A stretch of DNA of 64,000 nucleotides from DAITAZ01 sp036824045 (GTDB lineage Bacteria > Pseudomonadota > Gammaproteobacteria > Burkholderiales > Rhodocyclaceae). Under the pieces are notes generated by a model. That model saw only the letters and a list, made by a program, of their open reading frames with translations. It searched no databases and was not told the DNA's origin. The DNA lies in assembly GCA_036824045.1 (NCBI GenBank), contig DAITAZ010000016.1, positions 1 through 64,000 of the forward strand. The letters are read 5' to 3'. Position numbers and translations under genes: made by a program. The first letter of the stretch is position 1; the number at the start of each line of letters is the position of its first letter. Shown one piece after another: positions 43,968 to 52,244 of this stretch.

Positions 43968-45431
43968 ATGTTCCGGCTAAGTGCCGCCAGTCGGCTGGCC
44001 TTGGGTCTGGCGGGGCTGGCGTGCCTGCTGTTGCTGCTGTTCGCCTATCTGCTGGCCTCCCGGGGCGGGGCCGATGCGACCCTGACGGCGCGCCAGCAGT
44101 GGGCCGACACCGTCTTGACCGCCAGCCTGGCCCTGCGGGCTGAAGGGGGGGCGGATGCGGTTCAGGGTTTCTACCAGGCGCTGCTGGCCCGGACGCCGGG
44201 GCTGCGCAGCCTCGGCCTGCGTGACGTTGATGGCCGTCTGGAAGCCAATGCCGGCGAGCATGTCCGGCACTGGCTGCAACCGGCGGGAGGCCGTTCCACG
44301 CGCCATTACCTGATCGCGGCGCCGCCCCGCGCGGGCGAGGTGCGGCTGGAAGTGGCCTTCTCCCGCTCCGCCCCGGCAGCCGGGCCGGGTGCTTGGGAGG
44401 CCGGATGGGTGGTGCTTGCTGCGCTCCCCGTGTTCGTCCTGCTCTGGCTGCTGCTGCGCGGGCTGACTCATGCTCTGGCGCCTTCTACCCAGGTGCCGGA
44501 TCGGGTCCGGCATGCGTTCAACTGCCTCAGTGAAGGGGTGCTGTTGCTGGACGCCCATGGCCGGGTGGTGATGGTGAACGATGCCCTGCGCCATTTGCAT
44601 CCGGCCAAGCTGCGGCTGGGCCGGGATGCCCGGCTGGAGGCCATCCCGTGGCTGGCCGCTGCGCTGCCCCCCGAAAGCCGTCCTGGCTGCGCGGGTTTGG
44701 GGGCGCCGGGTGGGCGCGCACCCGTCCACTTGTCCCTTCCCCTGCCGGGGGGCGCGGAACGCCATCTCCTGATGCGTACGGCGCCTGTACCCGGCCCCCG
44801 GGGGCGGGTGGAGGGATGTTTGGTCACTTTCAGCGACGAGACCGCATTGCGGCATGCCAACCAGCGCCTGGAATCGGCGCTGGCCGCCCTGGAGGCTTCG
44901 CGCCGGGCGCTGGAGGCGCACGCCGCTGCGATGGAGGAATTGGCCACCCATGACTTTCTCACCGGCAGCCTCACGCGTCGCGCCTTCGAGGCCCTTGCCG
45001 AGCCGTTGTGGTCGGCGCCCCTTGTGCCTGGGCAGGAGGCGGCGTTGTTGATGCTCGACGTGGACGAATTCAAGGCCTTCAACGATCGCCATGGCCACCT
45101 GGTGGGCGATCAGGCGCTGCAGCAGGTGGCGCGCACCATCCAGAGTTCCTTGCGGGTGCAGGACCGGGTGTGCCGCTTCGGCGGCGAGGAGTTTTGCGTG
45201 TTGCTGCCGGATACGGGACTGGCGCAGGCGGAGGAGATTGCCGAGCGGGTCCGCGCCCGGGTGGAGGCGGAAACCGGCCCGGGCGTCCGCCGTGTGGCCG
45301 GGCTGAGCATCACCGTCAGCATCGGCGTGGCGGCCCGGGAGGCTGGCGAGAGCCTGGAGCAGACCATGGACCGGGCCGACCGGGCGCTCTACCGGGCCAA
45401 GCGGGGCGGGCGCAACCGGGTGCGGCGCTGA
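43968..45431 (+). CDS. membrane PAS-GGDEF diguanylate cyclase
   Basis: A predicted c-di-GMP synthase of 487 residues. A first membrane helix lies at about 8-28, a periplasmic sensor region at about 30-140 and a second helix at about 145-165. A PAS domain follows at about 180-290 (RHAFNCLSEGVLLLDAHGRVVMVN), a coiled coil at about 290-325 and a GGDEF domain. The active site is GGEEF (405-409), and an RxxD inhibitory site RVQD (396-399) precedes it by five residues, so the enzyme should be feedback-inhibited. This differs from the soluble cyclase at 14.5 kb, which lacks the site. It follows the SecA-like gene on the same strand and is convergent with the second GH57 gene. Confidence 0.92.
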   Translation: MFRLSAASRLALGLAGLACLLLLLFAYLLASRGGADATLTARQQWADTVLTASLALRAEGGADAVQGFYQALLARTPGLRSLGLRDVDGRLEANAGEHVRHWLQPAGGRSTRHYLIAAPPRAGEVRLEVAFSRSAPAAGPGAWEAGWVVLAALPVFVLLWLLLRGLTHALAPSTQVPDRVRHAFNCLSEGVLLLDAHGRVVMVNDALRHLHPAKLRLGRDARLEAIPWLAAALPPESRPGCAGLGAPGGRAPVHLSLPLPGGAERHLLMRTAPVPGPRGRVEGCLVTFSDETALRHANQRLESALAALEASRRALEAHAAAMEELATHDFLTGSLTRRAFEALAEPLWSAPLVPGQEAALLMLDVDEFKAFNDRHGHLVGDQALQQVARTIQSSLRVQDRVCRFGGEEFCVLLPDTGLAQAEEIAERVRARVEAETGPGVRRVAGLSITVSIGVAAREAGESLEQTMDRADRALYRAKRGGRNRVRR

Positions 45432-45432
45432 A

Positions 45433-45454
45433 CCCCGGGGCGCACGCCCCGGGG
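45433..45454. terminator. GC hairpin between convergent cyclase and GH57 genes
   Basis: CCCCGGGGCG (45433-45442) pairs with CGCCCCGGGG (45445-45454). It has no T-tract, so it may be only a partial terminator or mRNA end stabiliser. Confidence 0.4.
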
Positions 45455-45459
45455 CCGAT

Positions 45460-47166
45460 TCAGGTGGCGCGGCGCATGGTGCCGCCGGATTCGGCGCTGC
45501 CGCCGCCGCGGCTGATGGGCTGATCCAGTTCCGCCGGAGGCGAGAGTTGCAACGCCTCATACAAGCGTTTCAGATTTTCCCGGTACAGTCGGTCGAAGCT
45601 TTCCACCGCCATGGGCGGGTTGTACCCGCCAAACCACCAGAACCAGTCGGAGCTTTCGCAGACGGTGAGCTGGGCTTCCGCCGCCCGCTGCTCCGCCTCG
45701 GTGAGGCGGCCGCTCTGGGTGACCAGGTCGTAGCTTTGCTTGGCGGCACAGAGCAATTCCCAGGCGTGGTTCTTTTCCGGGTCTCCGATCCAGGTGGAGA
45801 AGGTGCCGTACACCCAGCTCCCGGCGGTGACGCCGGCCAGCCGGCCGGCCCGGGCAGGGGTGCGGGCCTGGTATTCGGCCAGGGTGGTGGTACGGATGAA
45901 GGGGTGCTGCTCCAGGGCGGAGTAGAGGTCCTCGAAAAAGTAGTAGGCGTTGTAGGGGTAATACTCCCAGGCGTTTTCGCCGTCCAGGATCACGCACACC
46001 AGGGGCGGATCGCCCGCCGGTGCCGCGCGGGCAATGTTCTCGAGTTCGGCGATGAAGTGGTTGGCCGCGTCGCGGCCATGCCATTTGGAGTATTCGAAGC
46101 CGATCAGGTCGGAGAGTCGTTCGTCCCGGAACACCATCTGCAAGCCGTTGGCGCCTTCGATCTCGTAGGGGCGGTAGAGCCAGTGGTGGCGGTCGTGGAG
46201 GTTGGCGCCGGCCTGGCGCAGGGTGTTGGCGAGCACGGTTTCGCTGCAGGCGGCCCAGCGCACGCCCGCGTCGCCCATCATCTGCAGCAAGGGCGTCGAG
46301 ATGGCGCCTTCGGCGGGCCACATGCCCGCCGGCGTCGAGCCGAAGCGTCGTACCTGGCTGCCCAGGGCCCGTTCCAGGTGGGCGCGGGTGCGGGTCCGTC
46401 CACCCGGGTAGGCGGGAGAGCGGGGCAACTGCACATCCGGCCAGGCTTCGCGGGCGCTGCCGAAGTCGATGAGCAGCGGCGCGAGCGGATGGGCGTAAGG
46501 GGTGGCGGAGATTTCCAGCCGTCCGGCCTCGGCCAGGGCGCGGTAACGGGGGATGAGCCCCGCCATCAGTTCGCGGATCAGATCCAGCAGCGCCAGCCGG
46601 TCGTCCTGACTGAAGCCTTCTCCCCGGGCCAGCAGCTCGGCCAGCAGTGGCTGGCGGCGGCGTTCCGCCTCGCCGATCCAGACCAGGTGGTACCAGGTGA
46701 CGAGATCGTGGAAGAAGCTGTCGGCCAGATAGCTCAGCGCCGCTTCGCCCTGGGGTTCCAGGTGCCGCAGCAGTTCGTGGAGCCGTTTGTAGTGCGGATA
46801 CGGCTCCAGCATGGTGACGTGGTTGCTGCGAAAACAGCTGTCCAGCAGGGTCCGCCGCTGGGCGGGGGTAAAGGGCTGATTCGCCGGCTGGCCCAGGGCG
46901 GCCAGAAGCGGGTCCCGCAGTTCGCCGCTTTCCAGTTGCCCCGCGTAGTCCTCGATCTGGTCGAGAAGCACCGGCACGAAATTGACAACCGCCCGGATTG
47001 ACGGATGCCGCTCCAAGTGGGCGGCCATGTCCGTGTAGTCCTTGAGGGCGTGCAGATAAGTCCAGGGCAGGGCGAAGCGGCTGTTGCCGCCCGCCTCGCG
47101 CAGCCGGTAGTCCGGCTGATGCATGTGCCACAGGAAGACGAGGTCGAGTCGGGGCTGATCCGTCAC
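45460..47166 (-). CDS. GH57 glycoside hydrolase (amylase/glucan-active)
   Basis: A second family-57 enzyme, of 568 residues, of a different subgroup from the 38-40 kb gene. It opens with the conserved region LVFLWHMHQPDY. The probable nucleophile Glu is in AGMWPAEGAIS and the acid/base Asp in VILDGENAWEYYP, with a helical C-terminal domain. The GTG start at 47166 is immediately before the family N-terminus; the frame continues upstream in glgC's 3' region. It lies 47 bases after glgC on the same strand, so it belongs to the ADP-glucose unit. The substrate is probably glycogen-derived glucan, but exact specificity cannot be read. Confidence 0.88.
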   Translation of the reverse strand: MTDQPRLDLVFLWHMHQPDYRLREAGGNSRFALPWTYLHALKDYTDMAAHLERHPSIRAVVNFVPVLLDQIEDYAGQLESGELRDPLLAALGQPANQPFTPAQRRTLLDSCFRSNHVTMLEPYPHYKRLHELLRHLEPQGEAALSYLADSFFHDLVTWYHLVWIGEAERRRQPLLAELLARGEGFSQDDRLALLDLIRELMAGLIPRYRALAEAGRLEISATPYAHPLAPLLIDFGSAREAWPDVQLPRSPAYPGGRTRTRAHLERALGSQVRRFGSTPAGMWPAEGAISTPLLQMMGDAGVRWAACSETVLANTLRQAGANLHDRHHWLYRPYEIEGANGLQMVFRDERLSDLIGFEYSKWHGRDAANHFIAELENIARAAPAGDPPLVCVILDGENAWEYYPYNAYYFFEDLYSALEQHPFIRTTTLAEYQARTPARAGRLAGVTAGSWVYGTFSTWIGDPEKNHAWELLCAAKQSYDLVTQSGRLTEAEQRAAEAQLTVCESSDWFWWFGGYNPPMAVESFDRLYRENLKRLYEALQLSPPAELDQPISRGGGSAESGGTMRRAT

Positions 47167-47213
47167 GGGCGCGGTCCGCTGGTGGAAAGCGGCGATCTTA
47201 ACGCGAACCCGTA

Positions 47214-48497
47214 TTACCGGACGCGGTGCACTTCCTGTCCCAGCATTTCCGGAGTGACGAGCGTGATGCCTTTCTCCGAGACATAGAAACGTTTGGCATC
47301 TGCCACCGGGTCCACGCCGATCTGCATGCCGTCCGGAATCTGGCAGCGGCGGTCGATCACGGCGCGGCGAATCACGCATCCGCGCCCCACGTCCACGTCC
47401 GGCAGGATCACCGCGTCTTCGACGACCGCGTAGCTGTGCACGCGGACGTTGGAGAACAGCAGGCTCCGACGAACGGTTGCCCCGCTGATGATGTCGCCGC
47501 CCGAAACCAGCGAGTCGATGGCCGCTCCGCGCCGGCCTTCGTCGTCGAACACGAATTTGGCGGGCGGCAATTGTTCCTGATGGGTCCAGATGGGCCAGGA
47601 GTTGTCGTACATGTCCAGTTCCGGCGTAACGCTGGTGAGGTCCACGTTCGCCTCCCAGTAGGCGTCGATGGTGCCCACGTCGCGCCAGTAGGGTTTACCG
47701 TCGTGACACTGGCCGACGCAGCTCTCGTTGAAACGGTGAGCCTGCACCCGGTAGCGGGACACGCAGTGGGGAATGATGTCCTTGCCGAAATCGTGGGATG
47801 ACCGGGGTTCGTCCGCATCCCGGATCAACTGTTCGTAGAGGAATTCCGCGTTGAACACGTAGATGCCCATGCTGACCAGCGCCCGGCCCGGATCGCCCGG
47901 GATGCAGGCGGGCTGCTTGGGTTTCTCGGCGAAGCTGATGATGCGGTCGTTGGCGTCCACGCCCATGACGCCGAACGCGCTGGCTTCCTCGATGGGCACG
48001 TCGATGCAGGCTACGGTCAGATCCGCGTCGGCGGCGGCGTGGGCGGCCAGCATCTTGCCGTAGTCCATCTTGTAGATGTGATCGCCGGAGAGAATCAGCA
48101 CATGCTCGGGTTGGCTGGAACGGATGATGTTCAGGTTCTGGAACACTGCGTCCGCCGTGCCCTGATACCAGGATTCCTCACTGATCTGCTGGGCGGCGGG
48201 CATGATCTGGACGAACTCGCCAAAGTGACCATTGAGGAAACTCCAGCCTTTTTGCAAATGGGCGATGAGGCTGTGCGCCTTATACTGTGTCGCGACCCCG
48301 ATCTGTCGGATGCCTGAATTGACACAGTTGGAAAGCGTAAAGTCGATGATGCGGAACTTGCCGCCGAAAGGCACTGCCGGCTTGGCGCGCCAGTCGGTGA
48401 GCTGTTTGAGCCGGCTGCCGCGTCCTCCGGCGAGCACCAGTCCAAAGGTGGTCTTTGTCAGCTGGCTGATGAATCGCGGGTCGTTTTGTGGAAGCAT
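47214..48497 (-). CDS. glgC: glucose-1-phosphate adenylyltransferase (ADP-glucose pyrophosphorylase)
   Basis: Makes ADP-glucose, the committed step of glycogen synthesis. The 427 residues have the nucleotide loop LVLAGGRGSRLKQLTDWRAKPAVPFGGKF, the catalytic LSGDHIYKMDY, the glucose-1-phosphate site FAEKP and a C-terminal left-handed beta-helix (VRVHSYAVVEDAVILPDVDVG). ATG 48497 fits. It is divergent from glgB, with a 172-base control region, and is followed by the second GH57 gene. Confidence 0.98.
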   Translation of the reverse strand: MLPQNDPRFISQLTKTTFGLVLAGGRGSRLKQLTDWRAKPAVPFGGKFRIIDFTLSNCVNSGIRQIGVATQYKAHSLIAHLQKGWSFLNGHFGEFVQIMPAAQQISEESWYQGTADAVFQNLNIIRSSQPEHVLILSGDHIYKMDYGKMLAAHAAADADLTVACIDVPIEEASAFGVMGVDANDRIISFAEKPKQPACIPGDPGRALVSMGIYVFNAEFLYEQLIRDADEPRSSHDFGKDIIPHCVSRYRVQAHRFNESCVGQCHDGKPYWRDVGTIDAYWEANVDLTSVTPELDMYDNSWPIWTHQEQLPPAKFVFDDEGRRGAAIDSLVSGGDIISGATVRRSLLFSNVRVHSYAVVEDAVILPDVDVGRGCVIRRAVIDRRCQIPDGMQIGVDPVADAKRFYVSEKGITLVTPEMLGQEVHRVR

Positions 48498-48571
48498 GTT
48501 CTTAGGTCCTGGTTCCGTCTTGCGAATGGTGAAATCGTTCCACGACGCCTCCCGGTGTGCAATTACGCTTT

Positions 48572-48590
48572 AAGGCGGTTTTGCCGCCTT
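48572..48590 (+). promoter_or_regulatory. hairpin in the glgC/glgB divergent region
   Basis: AAGGCGG-TTTTG-CCGCCTT followed by TCTGTG lies about 80 bases before glgB. It looks like a small attenuator or operator, but there is no rightward gene before it to terminate. A TTGCCT-containing stretch at about 48615-48640 may hold the glgB promoter. Confidence 0.35.
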
Positions 48591-48669
48591 TCTGTGTGAA
48601 GGCGCCGTGTTTTTCTTGCCTGGCGCGAACTTATGCGCCGCGGCAAAGCGCCTTGGATAGAGTGTGGCT

Positions 48670-50859
48670 ATGAGTCTCGCTGCGAATCTTGTTGTTGATC
48701 AAGAATCCTACTCGCGCCTTGTGCAAGCGCGTGAGCATGATCCCTTCCGGTTACTCGGCTGTTTCACCACCGGCGACGAGGTGGTGGTGCGCAGCTTTCA
48801 GCCCTATGCGGGCGAGGCCTGGCTGGAACTGGCCGACGGCCCGGCGCCGATGATCCGGGTGCATCCGGACGGCGTCTTTGAATGGCGGGGCCCTGCCGCC
48901 GCCGTTCCCCGGCCGTATCGCCTGACCCTGCAGGCAGGAGAAAACCGCTGGACCCTGTGGGATGCCTGGGCTTTCCCGCCTGCGGCGTCCCAGCATGATA
49001 TCTATCTCTTCTCGGAAGGCCGGAACTATCAGGCCTGGCGTCTGCTGGGAGCTCACCCGGAGGTGCGCGAGGGCGTGGCGGGTGTGTGCTTCAGGGTCTG
49101 GGCGCCGGCGGCGGAGCGGGTGTCGGTGGTGGGGGCGTTCAACCACTGGGACGGGCGCATGCACCCCATGTGTTCCATGGGCGCGAGCGGGGTGTGGGAG
49201 CTGTTCATCCCGGCGCTGGAGCCGGGCGCCCTGTACCGCTTCGAGCTGCGCAACCGGGACACGGGTGCGGTGATGGTCAAGATCGACCCCTATGCCCGGC
49301 AGTTCGAGCGCCGGCCGTCCACCGCCTGCCGCATCTGCGCCCCCTCCGGCTACGCCTGGAGCGACGCGCCGTGGCTGGCCCGCCGTGCCGCGGCGGACTG
49401 GATGCGCGAGCCCATGAACATCTACGAGGTGCATGCGGGCTCCTGGATGCGCCACCCGGATGGCAGTTTCTACAGCTACCGGGAACTGGCCGAACGGCTG
49501 GTGCCCTATGTGCGCGACATGGGCTACACCCATATCGAGCTGTTGCCCATCACCGAGCATCCCCTGGACGAATCCTGGGGCTACCAGACCACCGGCTACT
49601 TCGCACCCACCAGCCGTTTCGGCACGCCGGACGATCTGCGGGCCCTGATCGATGCCTGCCATCAGGCGGGCATCGGTGTGCTGCTGGACTGGGTGCCCGG
49701 GCATTTTCCCGAAGATCGCTGGGCGCTGTCCCGGTTCGACGGCACGGCCCTTTACGAGCACGAGGACCCGCGTCTGGGCTGGCACCCGGACTGGGGCACC
49801 CACGTCTTCAATTACGGCCGGCCCGAGGTGCTGAGCTTCCTGCTCTCCTCGGCCCACTACTGGCTGTCGGAATTCCACTTTGATGGCCTGCGGGTGGACG
49901 CGGTGGCCTCCATGCTCTATCTGGACTACTCGCGCAAGGCCGGTGAGTGGCTGCCCAACCGCTACGGCGGGCGGGAGAACCTGGAAGCCATCGACTTTCT
50001 GCGCGCCCTCAACAGCATGGTCCACGGGGAGTTCCCCGGCGCCCTGACCATCGCCGAGGAGTCCACCGCCTGGCCCATGGTGTCCCGCCCCACCTACCTG
50101 GGCGGGCTGGGTTTTTCCATGAAGTGGAACATGGGCTGGATGAACGACACCCTGCGTTACCTGGCCCACGACCCGGTGCACCGCAAGTACCACCACGACC
50201 TGCTCACCTTTGGCCAGATGTACGCCTACAGTGAGAACTTTGTCCTGCCCCTTTCCCATGACGAGGTGGTGCACGGCAAGGGCTCGCTCATCAACAAGAT
50301 GCCGGGCGACGACTGGCAGCGCTTTGCCAACCTGAGGCTGCTGCTCCTGGCCCAACTCACTTCGCCGGGGCGCAAGCTCAATTTCATGGGCAGCGAGCTG
50401 GCCCAGTGGCGGGAGTGGAGCGAAGCGCGGGAGCTGGACTGGGACCTTCTCGCCTACGCGCCCCACCTGGGTGTGCAGCGCTTGCTGCGGGACGCCAACC
50501 ACCTTTACCGGAACACGGCAGCCCTGCACGAGCAGGATTTCGAATCCAGCGGGTTCTCGTGGATCGATTGCCATGATGGCGAGCAGTCGGTCATCAGCTA
50601 TGTGCGCTGGGCCCGGGATGGCCGGCATGCGGTGGTGGTGCTCAACTTCACCCCGGTGCCGCGCCAGGGTTATCGGGTGGGCGTCCCGGCCGCGGTGACG
50701 TACCGGGAAGTGCTCAACAGCGATTCCGCCCACTACGGCGGCTCCAACCTGGGCAACGGCGGGGCCGTGATGGCCGACCACGCGCCGCATGCGGGTTATC
50801 CCGCCTCCCTCAGCCTGACCCTGCCGCCGCTGGCGGGCGTGGTGCTGCTGCCCGAGTAA
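48670..50859 (+). CDS. glgB: 1,4-alpha-glucan branching enzyme
   Basis: Introduces alpha-1,6 branches into glycogen. The 729 residues form a GH13 protein with two N-terminal CBM48-type domains (about 20-105 and 110-215: EGVAGVCFRVWAPAAERVSVVGAFNHWDG). The catalytic barrel has GLRVDAVASMLYLDY carrying the nucleophile Asp and TIAEESTAWP carrying the acid/base Glu, followed by a C-terminal beta domain. ATG 48670 was preferred to GTG 48664. It is divergent from glgC and is followed by a methyl-accepting protein on the same strand. Confidence 0.97.
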   Translation: MSLAANLVVDQESYSRLVQAREHDPFRLLGCFTTGDEVVVRSFQPYAGEAWLELADGPAPMIRVHPDGVFEWRGPAAAVPRPYRLTLQAGENRWTLWDAWAFPPAASQHDIYLFSEGRNYQAWRLLGAHPEVREGVAGVCFRVWAPAAERVSVVGAFNHWDGRMHPMCSMGASGVWELFIPALEPGALYRFELRNRDTGAVMVKIDPYARQFERRPSTACRICAPSGYAWSDAPWLARRAAADWMREPMNIYEVHAGSWMRHPDGSFYSYRELAERLVPYVRDMGYTHIELLPITEHPLDESWGYQTTGYFAPTSRFGTPDDLRALIDACHQAGIGVLLDWVPGHFPEDRWALSRFDGTALYEHEDPRLGWHPDWGTHVFNYGRPEVLSFLLSSAHYWLSEFHFDGLRVDAVASMLYLDYSRKAGEWLPNRYGGRENLEAIDFLRALNSMVHGEFPGALTIAEESTAWPMVSRPTYLGGLGFSMKWNMGWMNDTLRYLAHDPVHRKYHHDLLTFGQMYAYSENFVLPLSHDEVVHGKGSLINKMPGDDWQRFANLRLLLLAQLTSPGRKLNFMGSELAQWREWSEARELDWDLLAYAPHLGVQRLLRDANHLYRNTAALHEQDFESSGFSWIDCHDGEQSVISYVRWARDGRHAVVVLNFTPVPRQGYRVGVPAAVTYREVLNSDSAHYGGSNLGNGGAVMADHAPHAGYPASLSLTLPPLAGVVLLPE

Positions 50860-51000
50860 CCGGGCAGGCGCGGCGTCCGCCTGGTCGCCGCGCCCAAGAA
50901 CCTGTCGCACCTCAAGCGCACCGGTCATGCAGCCGTAAGGCATTCCGTGGGTCGGCGCTTGTGCCGGCCCCGGTTTTGGGGCGCGGGGCAGGGGGGGACG

Positions 51001-52224
51001 ATGCAGTTCAGAAGTGACGATATCGCCGTGCTGGCGGCACTCGGGTTTCAGCTGGCCGCCGCGGCCGCTGTGATGGCCCACGCCAGCCCGGTGGTGGCGG
51101 TGACAGCGCAGGTCGCGGCCATGGCCGCGCTGGCGTTCAGCCTGTACGCGGGCCGGCGGGCGCGCCAGGAATACCGTGCGCGCAGCGCCCGGCGCATGGT
51201 GGAACTCTCCCGGCTGATGGGCGATTTCGACCAGCGCTCGGAAGCGGCCATGGGCTTGGCCCGGGCGCAGTTCCACCGGGTGCGAGAAGGTATCGGGCAA
51301 GCCTACGAGATCATCAATACCGCCACCTCCCGCCTCACCGGAAACCTGACCGGAGTGCAGCACCGCGCCGCCAGCCAGCGGGAACTGCTGCGCGAGCTGG
51401 TGCAGCAGCTATTGACCGCGACCCGAAGCGGCGAGCAACAGGCCCAGATGGCGGGTGTGCGCCAATTCCTGACCGAGACGGAAAAGGTGGTGCACGAACT
51501 GGCCGCTTGCGTGGCCGGCATGCAGGAAACCGGGGCCAAGACCGACCAGGGCTTCAGCCGGGTGGAGGAACGGGTCAACTGCATCGTGGACCTGCTCGAC
51601 AGCGTCACCGAGATCACCCGTCAGACCGATCTGCTGGCGCTGAACGCCGCCATCGAGGCCGCCCGCGCGGGCGAGGCGGGGCGGGGTTTCGCCGTGGTGG
51701 CGGACGAGGTGCGCAAGCTCGCCAGCCGGACCAACGAGTTCAATGCCCGCATCCGCGGGCTGCTGACCGATATCGACGAGAACATGGGGGCGGTGGGGGC
51801 CTCCATCCGCGAGGTGTCCAGCATCGACCTGTCGCTGGTGGAGCGCTCCCGCGACAGCCTGGCCGCCATCTGGGGGCAGATGGAAACCCTTAACCAGGCG
51901 GCCAGCCAGCAGTCGGACCGCATCGGCGAACTGTCCGGGCAGATTCACCGGGAAGTGATGGAGGGCATTGTCTCGCTCCAGTTCGACGACCTGGTGCGTC
52001 AGCTCCTGGAGCAGATGCAGCAGCGTTGCGCCGCGCTGGAAGATTACATGTTGTCGCTGGTGGTGAAGACGGGAGACGAGGACAGCGATGGCGTGCGCCG
52101 CATGGAGCGGCGGCTGGAGGCGCTGACCGCCAGCATGGCCGGGGCGCGCCGCCATCTGGAGCACATGGAGGCGCGCCACATCCAGCAGAAATCGGTGGAT
52201 GCGGGCAGCGTCGAGCTGTTCTGA
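51001..52224 (+). CDS. methyl-accepting chemotaxis-like protein without sensor domain
   Basis: A 407-residue protein. Two hydrophobic segments near the N-terminus (about 8-28 and 34-52) are separated by only a few residues, so there is no periplasmic ligand-binding domain. A long helical region follows, with the MCP signalling tip (DLLALNAAIEAARAGEAGRGFAVVADEVRKLA). After the tip comes IVSLQFDDLVRQLLEQM, an element seen in a class of short MCPs. No clear C-terminal CheR-tethering pentapeptide is seen; the protein ends GSVELF. The input may be membrane state or a partner protein. It lies between glgB and the convergent glk. Confidence 0.85.
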   Translation: MQFRSDDIAVLAALGFQLAAAAAVMAHASPVVAVTAQVAAMAALAFSLYAGRRARQEYRARSARRMVELSRLMGDFDQRSEAAMGLARAQFHRVREGIGQAYEIINTATSRLTGNLTGVQHRAASQRELLRELVQQLLTATRSGEQQAQMAGVRQFLTETEKVVHELAACVAGMQETGAKTDQGFSRVEERVNCIVDLLDSVTEITRQTDLLALNAAIEAARAGEAGRGFAVVADEVRKLASRTNEFNARIRGLLTDIDENMGAVGASIREVSSIDLSLVERSRDSLAAIWGQMETLNQAASQQSDRIGELSGQIHREVMEGIVSLQFDDLVRQLLEQMQQRCAALEDYMLSLVVKTGDEDSDGVRRMERRLEALTASMAGARRHLEHMEARHIQQKSVDAGSVELF

Positions 52225-52225
52225 G

Positions 52226-52244
52226 GCGGCGGCTCAGCCGCCGC
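52226..52244. terminator. GC hairpin at the glk/MCP convergence
   Basis: GCGGCGGC (52226-52233) and GCCGCCGC (52237-52244) flank the glk stop codon. It has no T-tract; a weak bidirectional transcript end is possible. Confidence 0.4.
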
